DNA of 64,000 nt, from the NCBI GenBank assembly GCA_033239125.1, contig BSWB01000004.1, positions 141,740,926 to 141,804,925 of the forward strand. Direction: 5' to 3'. Positions 10,534 to 22,025 of this stretch are shown in pieces. Under the pieces are notes generated by a model that was not told the DNA's origin, searched no databases, and saw only the letters and a program-made list of their open reading frames with translations. Position 1 is the first letter of the stretch. Each line of letters opens with the position of its first letter. The position numbers were made by a program, and so were the translations under genes. The DNA is from Fagopyrum homotropicum. Taxonomy: Eukaryota > Streptophyta > Magnoliopsida > Caryophyllales > Polygonaceae.

Positions 10534-12278
10534 TGTTCGCCCCTAAAGGTGTGTGCAAATAAGCTTTAAATTTATAAAACTAGAATCAAGCAAGCGAACC
10601 CGCAGTGTACGGATCGGCGTAGATTAGGAAGTATTCCAGAGTATCGAACACAGGGATTTGGGTGGGAACAAATTCAATTGCAGATTATCAAGCGAGTAAA
10701 TATGAGAACTTTGCAAATTATTGGGAAAACAACAATCCTAAAGATCCAAGTATCCAGCTGTGGCAATCGATTCAAGATATACTAATGATGTAAAGACAGA
10801 GTTGAGATATACAAAGGTATACTAATGTAAGGTAATCGTACGGTGAAGTTCCAAAAACCTTATATGACTCAACTACAAGACACTCTCTATACAGGTTGTT
10901 GAGGCTTCAATATAGAAAGGTTCTAAAGGCAAGAATTAATGTCAAATACCCAAACTTACAATCCAAGGATCAAGACTAACTTAACCGATTACGGTTGTGA
11001 TACTCACAATCGAGGTAGAGGTTGTTGAGGCTTCACTACCACCTAGGAAAGGCAAGCCTAAACTAAGTTAAAGCAAATCTTTAACTTTGGATTAAAGTAA
11101 AAGCAGGTTCGTAAACTTAAGGGAAATTACGGGTGGATCTTGAGACTCCACGGCCGTGGAACTCAAGATCAAACCGTGATTTAGGGTTCGTCGACAATTC
11201 TCTCAAACTCTCAGGGTCTAATCTGTTTACGATCGATCTATCATCATCTAAGCCACAACTATCAACCCTTCACCTTAGAATTGTTAAGGGTTTTTAGCCA
11301 ATAACAGTCATATTGATATCAAATTCAAATATTAAAAGATTGAAAGATGAAAACTTCCGAAAACTTTCAATAAACTTCAAACCAATTTCAAAGTCACAAT
11401 CAATAACGAGTATTATCAATAGATTCAGAATAAACCAAACAAACATAATCTTAGGAAAGAAGGAAGAACGGGATGTCAATCCGTCTTCTAAATCAAACCT
11501 AAACAAGAAGAGAAATCTTCTTGTAACAATCTTCCAAAAGCTTCGATCTTCCGCCAATCCGAAAATCTCAACAGCAATCTCCACCAAAGGTGCGAGATTA
11601 GGGCAAAATCCCAACACGAACTTCGATCTCCAATGAGATGCAAGATGCGTCCCAACGAGGGTTGTGCCGCTAAGCAAAGACGTAAGCGAGGGTAAGCGAG
11701 ATGACGGAATCTTGCTTCGTCCGTCTTTTTATAGGGCAAGATAAGATATCAGCCCGGCCCAATCTTCAAAAGATCGTGGCTTCGAAATGTGGCGAAAAAG
11801 ATCGCCAAGATCACGGTCGTGGAAGGTTCCACGACCATAATTTAGAGCGTGGAAAGTGTCACGGTTTGAACCATGGTTTCCACGACCGTAATAGTTACTG
11901 GAATGCTTCACGCCTCTCTTTGCAAGGTTCCACGGCCGTGGAACTAAACGTGGTTTGTAGTACGGCCGTATTTTAGAGCGTGGTTTAGGGCAAGAACGTG
12001 ATTCTTCCCTAGACTCGTGCATTCCTCAAGTTGAATTCCAATTTGCTCCTAAGAATGCCCTTAATCCATGGACATACTCAATCAACTCTTCTTTGCTCGA
12101 TTTCGTTCGGGAATGACTTTCAATCACCTATAATCAACATAAAGCTAGTGTAGACATCCATATCGACAATATAGGTAAACTAGCTCACAAATGCAACAAT
12201 GCTAAATCAAAGACTATCAATATGAATCAAATACACTTAGAAAACGTGCCTAAAATATCACAGTATTTCATGCTAACA
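10534..12278 (-). repeat. Shared LTR: 3' LTR of B2 and 5' LTR of B1
   Basis: This 1,745-bp LTR has ends TGTTCGCCCC and CATGCTAACA on the plus strand. It is nearly identical to 22050-23794, with few differences by eye. A polypurine tract (TAAGTATGGGATTATTT on the minus strand) touches its 5' end and a PBS follows its 3' end, so it is used by both B units. It holds a clear TATA box at 11726-11734 and clusters of CCACGGCCGTGG-like palindromes at 11126-11185 and 11806-11993. ORFs inside are not recognisable proteins. Confidence 0.92.
11726..11734 (-). promoter_or_regulatory. TATA box of the B LTR
   Basis: The minus strand reads CTATAAAAA. The nearest CACGGTCGTGG-type palindrome is about 85 bp upstream, the same spacing as the palindrome-TATA pair in the A, D, E and G LTRs although the LTR bodies are unrelated in sequence. 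Confidence 0.6.
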
Positions 12279-12317
12279 AATAATCCCATACTTAACACTT
12301 GCTTGTCCCTAAGCAAG
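12279..12317 (-). other. Hairpin plus 3' polypurine tract of B2
   Basis: The minus strand has CTTGCTT, AGGGAC, AAGCAAG (7-bp stem), then TGT, then TAAGTATGGGATTATTT ending at the LTR start. The purine run primes plus-strand DNA in LTR elements. The hairpin matches those next to the PPTs of A, E and G in loop and spacing but not in stem sequence. Confidence 0.7.
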
Positions 12318-13510
12318 GTCTTTCAAAAAGCTTTAAACAAAAGTTAGCATGAAATATGTGTACCTTCTCAAAGCAATACTTCTTTTGGAGGAATGTGCCT
12401 TCTAAAGAATAGATCATTCTCAAACCTTGCTTCAATTGTTTATAAGACTTTCATACACTTATCCAAAGAGTAAAAAGCAAAGAAAACTCATGAATCAATT
12501 AAACTTCTAAACAAGCATCATAACCTTCAAACATTATCAAAATCAATCATAAGAAACTTCAATTTAGATCACCAAGTCATATAACATTCTTTTGATCTTA
12601 AGGACTTTCAAAGAAGAGGTCTAGAATGTGGAAAGGGAAGGAAACTTTAAGGAATGTGGTGCATAAATCCGGGAAAGTGGACAACTACCCTTCTTCTTCT
12701 TTTGCGGTTTCCGTAATACTTCAGCTTAGAGCTTCGCTCTTCTTCCTTTCATTTTTCGACTTTACTTTTGGAGTTATGGATAGAGGTGCACAAAAACCGA
12801 AGCCTAGGAGATTGGCGTTTCTCAATTTTTATGAGATGCCTCAAACCCTTAGCGCACATACCATAATCCGCTAGGAATATCGCTCAATCCGACTTTGGCA
12901 AGACACAAACACCCGGCTATGTGAATGGTGCCGAGTTACTCATCATCATGATTGACTTCCCCAAACCTAGAAATCCTTTCTATTCTTTTGATCGCAAATA
13001 ATTGCTCTCATGGCCCTCCCACATCAAACATGCCTTTTTCATTCACTTCTCCAAATTCCCGGATAGGTAAAGAAGGTCAATATTTCAATGAGGAGCTAAA
13101 ATGATCAAAGAAAGAAGAAAGAAAAATCGAATTGCCTTAATCATCTCAACAAGAAGTATAAGAACTTATAGTGTGATTTCAACTTCAATTTCTCAACATG
13201 ATTTAGACAATATTCATCACATTATAAAACTTGCAAAAGAGGTAAAATTCATTCATTCAAATTCTTTTCAATTCACTATTCTTTTAAGCATGCAATTGTC
13301 ATCAAACTCAATTCACAAGTAGTGATTATCATAGAAATCATCTCAATTCATTAGAAGCACAAAATTTTCAAAATTTGTCAATTTTATGGGTTTTTGAAGT
13401 TCTTTTTCATGCAATGCGATAATGAAACATGCAACAATATAATGAACATGCAAATAGTCTCGAATAGAAGCAAGCATAGCGAGTAAGAGTTATTACAAAC
13501 TTTTAGTACA
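12318..13510 (-). other. B2 3' UTR between the two hairpin-PPT cassettes
   Basis: No coding region is recognised. The stretch 12770-12985 aligns in sense orientation with the A, E and G 3' UTRs (blocks CTCGGCACCATTCACATA, GGGTGTTTGTG, CTTGCCAAAGTC, GGTATGTG). The remainder is AT-rich and I see no further structure in it. Confidence 0.6.
12770..12985 (-). ncRNA. Conserved structured 3' UTR domain (B2 copy)
   Basis: Sequence blocks are shared with the A/E/G families across otherwise diverged UTRs. One stem covaries: A has CCTCG pairing with CGAGG across an A-rich loop, and B2 has TCTCA pairing with TGAGA at the same place. This is probably a cis-acting part of the element RNA rather than a separate gene. 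Function is unknown. Confidence 0.45.
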
Positions 13511-13550
13511 TCCCACCCCATACTTAGGACGAACATTGTCCCTAATGTTC
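13511..13550 (-). other. Internal hairpin plus PPT-like tract of B2
   Basis: The minus strand has GAACATT, AGGGAC, AATGTTC (7-bp stem), then GTCC, then TAAGTATGGGGTGGGATG. It repeats the layout of the LTR-adjacent cassette at 12279-12317 about 1.23 kb upstream of it in the transcript. Confidence 0.65.
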
Positions 13551-13638
13551 AAAAGAAAGAAAGAAAAGAAGAAAAGAAAAAGAAACTCACAAGGTGGTGG
13601 CGGAATGTCTAAAGCGAACGGTCAATCATCAAATCTCC

Positions 13639-15215
13639 TCACTGCGGCGCTGGTGGAGGCGGGAATGGAGAGAAGCTAGGATCATAGAACCGCCCAAACT
13701 GCTGGCGGTAGACATCCCTCATCATGTGGTTGAGGTCGTCTAGGCGTCCGTCTCTAGCATCGGCTCGGATCTCCAATGCTCCTACTCTCTCTGAAAGTCC
13801 GGTAGCCCAATCCGGCATCTGCTCGTACCATCCCGGGGCGTGGCTATACCATGCTGGAGCGTCGGATGGTGCTGGTGGTGGTGCTGGTGCTGCTGTCTGC
13901 TCTGTAGACCAAGGAGGGGGAACGCCATACCATGTAGGAGGTGTGGTCATCCACGTAGGCCTCTCACTCACGCTAGCGCGGCAAGAAGACGAGCCTGAAG
14001 CTCGAGCTGGACGTGGTGAACGTCTAGGTGCATCGGGGGCCGCCTCCGGCTGATCCGGAAACGTGCCAAACTCCTCCTCAGCTCCTCCTCCACTCTCAAA
14101 CTGATCTCCCATCTCCTCCTCAACAACTGGCGGTGAGACATATGGGGGAGCTGCTATCCTGTTCGCATGCATGGCAGCGAACGTCTCCTTCCAATTATGG
14201 TGTCCCGCCATAATGGAGTACTCCGGTAGCCACTCTATACCTCTACCCGTCCTGCTCTCCCATGGCATACCCGCATAAGGCGGACCTCTATGTGTGGGGA
14301 AAATGAGACCCCTAACCATGAAAGCATGTAGCCCAAAAGGTACGGCCGGTATACGGGTGCAAGCAGAGAAATCAACACCAAAGCTCCTAGCAATGTGGGT
14401 AACTATCCCACCATATCCTATGTTGCCCTTCTTCTTATTCTTGAGCTTGCTCATAGTAGCAGCCAAGAGAGTAGCACAATCAGCACGGCGTCCATAAAGC
14501 ATGGAGTAAAGCAAGAACAACTCATCCGTCTTGATCTTTTGGGGCGTCTCCGTCCTAGGAAAGAGACACTCCGAAAGAACACAGTGAGCTATCTTCAAGG
14601 CTAGGTGATACATCAACCTAGCCTTGGTGTCAGCGGGCTGCCAGCGGTCCTCGCTAGCGTAAATCATCGCCACCTCCTCCCAAAAGTCCTTGGCGTAAAC
14701 GCCACTAGGAAATCGACCGTTAAAGGTCTCCTGAAACCCAAAAATGGTCCCAAACTCACGGATGCTCAAATGGTAGTCTCTCTCCATGAGACAGAAAGAG
14801 ACGGTCCTGTCGACATGACTGTGCTCAAAGGATGTCACAACCTCCCGTGTAATCTCCTCATAGGTGTCTTCTCGGATAGCCGAGAAGACAATAAGTCCGG
14901 CTCTATCCAAGAGCCAAGTGAGGTCATCAACTATGTTGAGAGGAGCTAGATCCTCCAACAACAAGTACCTAGGGCCAATCACTGGCCTCTCCTTGATCCT
15001 CTCGAGTGCATCGAGATGATCGTCGTGTATGGTCGGGACTCTAGGGTGAGGGGTGAGGATGGAGGTGAAGGTGAGGATGGAGGTGAAGGGGAAGAGGGTG
15101 GTGGTGCCCTAGAGGATGAGGAGGAGGAGGGATTACCCTTCCTCTTCTTATTCTGATCATTCTTCTTCTCTTTTATCCTCCCTGAAACTCTTCTCACAAA
15201 ATCCATTCTGCTCAA
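13639..15215 (-). pseudogene. ORF3: Athila ORF-1-like protein in the env position, frameshifted
   Basis: Two overlapping minus-strand frames (13639-14982, 447 aa; 14979-15215, 78 aa) make one gene. The reading DDHLDALERIKERPVIGPRY lies upstream of the larger frame, so a frameshift occurred near 15050 in a GGAGGTGAAGGTGAGGAT tandem repeat. It sits downstream of pol in the same sense, where Athila elements carry an extra gene. The block LSIREFGTIFGF and the following helical region resemble the plant ATHILA ORF-1 family. The C-terminal third is Pro/Ala/Trp-rich with a short coiled segment (GLSERVGALEIRADA). I see no signal peptide or convincing membrane segment, so an envelope function is not supported. 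Families A, C, E and G have no counterpart in this slot. Confidence 0.75.
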
Positions 15216-15976
15216 AATTACGGTCTGTTCTTGTGAAAACCACGGCCGTAATTCCCCCAGAGACCGTGATTCGTCTCAGAAAATCACAAATCTCAGCAAA
15301 TCAGCAATCAATCTCAACAATAGGCAGTCCTAGTCTAATTCCTTCCAATCTTAATCAGTTCTTCCTAAAAATCTCTAACAAAAATGAACCAAATTGCCAA
15401 GAATCAGAAAGAGAGAAAAAACCTAGTTTTCGGATTGAAAAATCCGAATTGTGCATTCGTTGGTAAATTTCCGCTCGATTCGTCGCTTGGATCTTGTTTG
15501 TGGTTGAATTTGCTTCAGTTTAGGAAGAAGAATCATTGAAAACGATTAGGAAACGAGTGATTGAGAGAGGGTCGTGGATTTTCGGCAATTAGGTCGTGGA
15601 AAGAGGGGTTTTGGGATGAATTTTGTGAAGAATGTGGCTTATATAGTCGCAGGCAAAATTTTGAAAATCACGGTCGGTCGGGGTGTTCCACGGCCGTGGA
15701 AGTGTACGGAACCGTGGTTTTTGTGATTTTTCAAAGGCTTTTGGGAATTACGGGTACTGTAGTTGTCACGACCGTGGTTTACGCCGTGGAACCCTCTGCA
15801 AAGCTCTAAAGTCCAAATTTCGTCACTTTTCTTCGACATTATCCTTCCCTTTCCTTTTTCCATCGTTCCTACATCCAAAAACACGAACATACCGGAAGGA
15901 ATCGAGGCAAAAACAAAACAAAAACGTCTATACTAAGTTAATCTATGAATCGAAAACAGAAACAAAAATGCAGTAC
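15216..15976 (-). other. Spacer between B2 pol and ORF3
   Basis: No protein is recognised. It carries CACGGCCGTAAT- and CCACGGCCGTGG-type motifs at 15226-15270 and 15656-15795. It would be leader sequence for ORF3 if that gene has its own mRNA. Confidence 0.5.
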
Positions 15977-15994
15977 CTTGGGTTGCCTCCCAAG
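15977..15994 (-). other. Post-pol hairpin with AGGCAA loop (B2)
   Basis: The minus strand reads CTTGGG, AGGCAA, CCCAAG, preceded by AAGCGCTT. In the A, C, E and G copies the stem is AATGGG with CCCATT and the loop is the same AGGCAA, so two base pairs differ in a compensating way. Confidence 0.7.
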
Positions 15995-16035
15995 AAGCGC
16001 TTTGTTTAAGGTCCGTAGCTAGACCAATCTCGCAC

Positions 16036-16830
16036 CTATTCGAGTGCGGTAGGCGCGAACTCCTCAGCTTGGAGTTCCGGCGTATACTTCTTGAGTCATT
16101 GGCCGTTCACCTTAAAAGTTCCGCTCGCTTCACCCCATACTTCAACTGCACCATGGGGGAAAATACGCTTAATTAGAAAAAGTCCGGTCCAACGAGATTT
16201 AAGCTTACCTGGAAAGAGACGAAGCCTTGAATTGAGGAGGAGAACTTGATCTCCTTCTTTGAAGTCCTTTGGAATGATATGCTTATCATGCCAACGCTTT
16301 GCTCTCTCCTTATAGATCTTAGCGTTTTCATAAGCGTTCAAGCGGAGTTCATCCAGCTCATTGATGTCTAGGAGACGCTTCTCTCCCGCTTCTTTCATGC
16401 TGAAGTTCAACCACTTGATAGCCCAAAACGCTTTGTGCTCCAACTCTACCGGCAAGTGACAAGACTTCCCATACACAAGGTTGTATGGTGTGGTTCCTAT
16501 GGGAGTCTTGTATGCAGTCCGGTATGCCCATAATGCATCGTCAAGCTTCAAGGACCAATCCTTCCTAGTCCTTGAAACTGTCTTCTCTAGAATTCCTTTG
16601 ATCTCCCTATTTGAGATCTCAACTTGTCCACTCGTTTGTGGATGGTTAGGGGTAGCGATCTTGTGGGTAACCCCACACTTAGCTAGAAGAGCTTCAAAGC
16701 GCCGGGCAATGAAGTGAGAACCTCCATCACTAATGATCGTCCTTGGCGTCCCGAATCGCGGGAAAATGGTCTTGTTGAAGAACTTAACCACCACCATGGC
16801 ATCATTGGTGGGAGAGGCAATTGCTTCCAC
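16036..16830 (-). pseudogene. B2 integrase C-terminal half
   Basis: The open segment begins EAIASPTNDA after the TAG at 16831, with DGGSHF and GQVEISNREIKG carrying two of the DDE acidic residues. It continues through KRWHDKHIIPKDFKEGDQVLL and the beta-rich GKLKSRWTGLFLIKRIFPHGAVEV end domain. A TGA at 16096 stands where A and E read Arg (NGHRLKKY), and the frame then runs LKKYTPELQAEEF to the natural stop at 16036. It includes the normal ending that B1 lacks. Confidence 0.88.
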
Positions 16831-18102
16831 CTATCTAGAAACATAATCCACCGCCAATAGTATGTATTGGTTTCCACAAGAGGATGGGAATGGTCCCATG
16901 AAATCGACTCCCCAAAGGTCGAAAATTTCCACCTCTTGGATGTTGTTGAGGGGCATCTCATTCCTCTTAGAGATATTGCCTGTTCTTTGACAAGCATCGC
17001 AGCAAGAAACAAAGGATTGCACATCTCTAAACAAAGTAGGCTAAAAGAATCCAGATTGCAATACCTTTGCGCTAGTCTTGTTCGAACTAGCGTGTCCTCC
17101 ACAAGGTAGTGAATGACAATGACGGATGACACTTTGCATCTCATCTTCCGGCACACATCGCCGAATGATGCCATCCGGACCTCTCTTGAAGAGGAGAGGC
17201 TCGTTCCAATAGTATTCCCGGACGTCCTTAAAGAACTTCTTCCTTTGTGCGTAGAATAATCCGGGCGGTATCTCTTGACAAACCAAATAGTTAACAAAAT
17301 CAGCAAACCATGGTTCGTTACCTTTGGAGATCACATCGATGCACTCCTCAATAAGATGTAGGTGTTCGTCTAGGAAGGAGTCGTCGATGGGTAAATGGTC
17401 GTCCTCTAGATGTGTTAGGCGACTCAAATGATCCGCAACAGAATTTTCTGAACCTTTCTTGTCGTGGATCTCAAGATCGAATTCTTGTAGGAGAAGAATC
17501 CATCTAATTAACCTTTGCTTCGCATCTTTATTCGCAAGGAGGTACCGGATCGCAGCATGATCCGTGTAGACAATCACCTTTGCACCTACAAGATAAGAGC
17601 GAAACTTGTCAATAGCATAGACAATGGCTAGAAACTCTTTTTCGTTAGTGGCATAGTTGAGTTACGCTTCATCTAGCGTCTTGCTAGCATAGTATATGGC
17701 ATGGGTTGCCCCTTCCTTTCGTTGTCCAAGAACAGCTCCAATAGCAACGTCACTAGCATCGCACATAATCTCAAAGGGAAGAGTCCAATCCGGAGGTTGG
17801 ATAATAGGTGCTGAAATTAGAGCTTGCGGAATGGTGTTAAACGCATCCAAACATTCCTGCGAAAACTCAAAAACCGCATCTTTCATCAATAGATTAGTGA
17901 GAGGTTTTGATATCTTAGAAAAGTCCTTAATGAAACGTCTATAAAATCCAGCATGTCCTAGGAAACTTCTTATCCCTTTCACCGAAATTGGGGGAGGAAG
18001 CTTCTCTATGGTCTCTATCTTAGCTTTGTCTACTTCTATCCCTCTACTAGAGACTAAATGGCCTAATACAATTCCTTCCTTAACCATGAATTGACACTTC
18101 TC
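16831..18102 (-). pseudogene. pol: B2 RT C-terminus, RNase H and integrase N-terminal half
   Basis: This is one frame broken by stops at 17662 (CAG to TAA), 17041 (Trp to TAG) and 16831 (Trp to TAG, shared with B1). Contents in order are RT thumb and connection (GHLVSSRGIEVDKAKIE, FLGHAGFYRRFIKDFSK), RNase H (CDASDVAIG, YTDHAAIRYLL, ENSVADHLSRL) and integrase zinc region (HCHSLPCGGHASSNKT, CCDACQRTG) with WGVDFMGP. Length and order match the E copy. Confidence 0.88.
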
Positions 18103-20796
18103 CTAATTAAGAACTAGGTTAGTGTCTTCACACCTTTGCAAAACAAGAGAAAGGTTAGAAAGGCAATCGTTAAAAGAGGAACCGTATACGGAGAAGTCGT
18201 CCATGAAGACTTCCATGATTTCCTCTACGTATTCGGAGAAGATGGCCATCATGCACCGTTGAAAGGTGGCTGAAGCGTTGCAAAGCCCGAACGGCATTCT
18301 CCTATAAGCAAACGTACCCCATGGGCACGTGAATGTGGTCTTCTCTTGATCATCCGGGTTTATCGGAATCTGAAAGAAACCACTATAACCGTCAAGGTAG
18401 CAAAAATGTGAATGTTGTGCTAACCTTTCAAGCATTTGATCAATGAATGGCAATGGAAAATGATCCTTCCGCGTTGCATTGTTGAGCTTGCGGTAGTCTA
18501 TGCACATCCGCCATCCAGTTACGGTTCGGGTAGGAATGAGTTCGTTGTTTTTGTTGGTGATGACCGTCATTCCTCCCTTCTTCGGAACTACTTGAACCGG
18601 ACTCACCCACTTACTATCGGAGATAGGGTAGATGATACCTGCATCAAGAAGCTTAAGAATTTCCTTCTTGACAACCTCCTTCATGGTCGGATTCAACCGC
18701 CTTTGAGGTTGTCTTGAAGTTCTAAAATCTTCCACCATTAATATTTTATGCATGTATAGGGAGGGTTTAATTCCTACTAAGTCCTCAATAGTATAGCCTA
18801 TAGCTTTCCTATGTTTCCTAAGGACAATCATGAGCTGATTATGTTCATCTATGCTTAGATTGGAACTAACAATAACTGGAAAGGTAGAATTAGATACTAG
18901 AAAAGCGTACCTTAGATGAGTAGGAAGTGGTTTGAGTTCCATTGCTTTCGGAGCTTCCAGTGATCCTTGAGAAGCGTCCGATGTCTCCTTAAAAGTTTCT
19001 AAGGGTGATGAGTGTGTGGGAGAAGAATCAGAAGAAGTTGAAGAAGTGTCTCGATCACTCCTTTCCACGCCCAAAATTACGGGTTCCTCATGGCCTCCAC
19101 GGCTGTGGTTTAGGGCGTGGAAGGGAAATACGGTTGTCACATCTTCTCTACGACCGTATAACTCCCTGGAGTGAGGCATGATTTTGGTTGTGAAATCCAC
19201 GGCCGTGGAATACAGGGTATAACCGTGGATTCTCACGTTTTCTGCCTCATCGTGAAGTTTCTCAAACTCCACTTCACCTATTTCTTCTTGTGCTTCTAAG
19301 GCTTCAATTGACTCATTGCACTCTTCTTCTTCCCCTACATTGGTTAGACTCATAGTGATAACCTTTTGTAAAGGATCGTTAAAGAGAATCGCACTTACCT
19401 CCTCCCTAGATAAACCTTCTTCATCTTGGATATCGAAAATATCCTCATCAAAGATTGGCTCCTTCACTAGAGTAGAAAGAACGAACTCTACTTTCTCCTC
19501 TCCTATGTCAAAAGCGAGTCTACCACTCTTGCAATCGACTATGCAGCCGGAAGTTGCAAGAAACGGTCTTCCGAGTATGATCGGGACCGGACTATCTGCA
19601 GGAATGTCAAGCACGACAAAATCAATGGGAACAAAGAATTTACCTAGCTTGACCGGGACGTCTTCTACAATACCGACGGGGCGAGTGATGGATCGATCCG
19701 CCATGTACAACGTCATCTTCACCGGTTTAGGGTCGCCTAAACCGATCTTCCTACACAATGCAAGTGGTATGATGCTCACACTTGCTCCTAAGTCACATAA
19801 CGCATCGTATGTGACATCTCCCACTCCTATGGGAATGCAAAATGACCCCGAATCCTTTAGCTTTGGAGGCATTTTCTTCTTCATGGTTTTGATGAGATCC
19901 GAAGAATCCGAACTCATCTTAACCTCTCCGAAGTCTTCTAGTTTCCTCTTGTTAGAGAGGAGCTCCTTCAAGAACTTGCCATAAGCCGGCATACCTACAA
20001 TAGCATCAATAAATGGTATATTAATATGCAGCTTGCTCATGAGTTCTATGAACTTACCAAATTGTTTATCTAGGCGCGCTCTCGCTCTAGATTGAGGGAA
20101 TGGTAGGGGAGGTTTATAAGCCGAAGGAGGAACGTAGACATCTTCCTTTTCCTTCCCCCTCTCTTTCTCCTTGTCCTTCTCTACGGAGACTTCAACGAAC
20201 TTGGGCTGCGGATCGGTGGTAGTCACCCCGCTCCTAGTTGTGATTGCCATAACCCTTCCCTTAGGGTTGTCCTCCGTCTTTTCTGGAAGTTTCCCTTGAT
20301 TCCTTGGAACTTCCTCCGCATGGTTGAACATTTGGTTTTCCAAGACTTTTTGAGCTTTGTCAACCTTAGAAATTTGATCATCAACCTTAATGAAGCGGTT
20401 CTCCAACCCTTGAAGCTTTCCCAAAATCGTTTCCAACATGGGATCGGGCTTCTCCTTCCCCGAATTGTTTCCTCCATTAGATGATTGCCCCTGGCTTTTC
20501 AAAGGAGTAGAGGAAGAGGAAGGTGGAGTTAGTGAATTAGAGTTGGAAGGATAAGAGTTACCGGAATTTTGTTGATTGGAGCACCAATTGTTGTTGTTTG
20601 AACCCCTATTGTTGTTCCAATTGTTGTTCCGGTTGTTGTTGTTTCCATTCCAATTGTTATTCCGGTTGTTATTCCGGTTATTGTTGTCGCCGCCATTGTT
20701 GTTTCCCAAATAACCAACATCCTTCCCTTGTTGTTTTGGGAAGTTGGTCTTGATAGCCTCCTTCAACTCTTTGATCTCATTGTTGAGGGAGAAAAT
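18103..20796 (-). pseudogene. B2 gag C-terminus, protease, linker and reverse transcriptase
   Basis: The 887-residue open stretch is the longest B frame. It contains the Asn-rich gag tail, AITTRSG, the protease with intact DLGAS and LGRPFLATSG, the acidic linker, and RT from KWVSPVQVVPKKGG through MCIDYRKLNN, YLDGYSGFFQIP, RRMPFGLCN and the catalytic FMDDFSVYG. It ends at TAG for the Trp of LNWEKC. It is in frame with the gag stretch upstream, from which it is cut only by the stop at 20797. Confidence 0.9.
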
Positions 20797-21948
20797 CTAA
20801 TTTTGAGCTTCATGTGTGAGCTTTGCTCCTTGCTCCACACGATTTCCCTCCACTTTCCGGTGGGAATACTTCTCTATGACCCTTGCCTGCTTCTCAATGA
20901 AGTCCCAAGCGTCATCTTCTCTCATGTCCATGAATGTTCCACATGAGAGGGATTGGAGGTTGAATTGCGTTCCCGCATCTAACCCCTTGTAGTAAATCTC
21001 CAGCAAGGCAAGTTTGGATATGCCATGATGAGGGCAATCCAAGAGCAAATCCTGAAATCTTTCCCAAGATTGAAACAAACTTTCGTTAGATCTCATGGAA
21101 AAAGCATTAATCTTACCTCTAAGTTCCGCCGTTTTAGATGGCGGAAAGAATTTAGTGAGGAACTCCGCGGAAAGGTCTTCCCACGTGTCTAGTTTCCCAC
21201 TATGAAGAGCTTGATACCAAGACAACGCTTTCCCCTTCAAGGAGAAGAAGAAAGGCTTGAGCTTATAGTTGTTGGTAGTAGCGCTCTTTGGTCTCATTGT
21301 CTCCATCATACACTCAAAGTTCTGCAAGTGTTGGTGTGGAGATTCAGCGCTTGTCCCGCCAAATTGGTTTTGGCGAACAAGAGTAATGACTTGAGGGTTG
21401 AAGCTAAACCCTTGCATATCATCAGCATCAAAGTTCACGCCCAAACGGCGTGGTTGTTGTGTTGGATCCATCCGCTGGCCAAGAGTTCTTGACTCTTCAT
21501 CTAAACGTTCGATCCTCGCATTCCTAGGTGGAACACGACGATTGGCAGCTCCCCGTGGATGAAAAGAATTCACATTGATCGTAGGATCAATCTCCTCTAA
21601 TGGTGGCATGGAAGAATCACTATCATCAGCGGATGAGTGACCTTTTCTTCTAGACCTTGATGCTTTCCTTGAGGATTTCTTGCTTCCCTTATTCTTAAGG
21701 TCGCTTAGCTCTACCCTCATCTGGAAGATCATGTCTTGTAGATTGTTAACTTGAGATTGATGACGATCCATTTCGTCTTGGCGGAGGGTCTCATTCCATT
21801 GGAGTTGAGCTTCCTTCTCCGCCAACTCCGCTTGAAAATCACGTTCGTGTCCTTCAACCATTTTCTTTTCCTTGCGCTTTTGCCTTAAAGTTTTCTCTAG
21901 CTCTTGATCAAGAGGTAAGAGATCTTCGGTGTTCCTAGACCTGCGCAT
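20797..21948 (-). pseudogene. gag: B2 gag, capsid region
   Basis: The ATG at 21948 opens MRRSRNTEDLLPLD. The domain order is that of B1 gag: coiled coil, basic Ser/Lys/Arg patch, capsid core (QNQFGGTSAESPHQHLQ, EFLTKFFPPSKT, DLLLDCPHHGISK). It stops at TAG (CAG in B1) after THEAQN. From 21948 to the natural pol end at 16036 is one frame of 1,970 codons with six internal stops and no frameshift. Confidence 0.9.
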
Positions 21949-22025
21949 GCACTCAAAATAATATCAAATAACGAGAGCAAGCTCCCAAGCTCGACAACCG
22001 GCTACCGAATTCGGCCGAAACCAAA

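Noticed and set aside
11294..11677. 127-aa minus and 107-aa plus ORFs in the B LTR
   Set aside because: Both strands of the same LTR stretch are open by chance and change between the two LTR copies; no protein motif is visible.
12626..12874. 82-aa plus-strand ORF in B2 3' UTR
   Set aside because: Antisense to the element and overlapping the conserved 3' domain; the matching region in A and E has no such frame.
13639..14982. ORF3 as a true envelope protein
   Set aside because: No signal peptide, fusion peptide or transmembrane segment is visible; only its position matches env-like genes.
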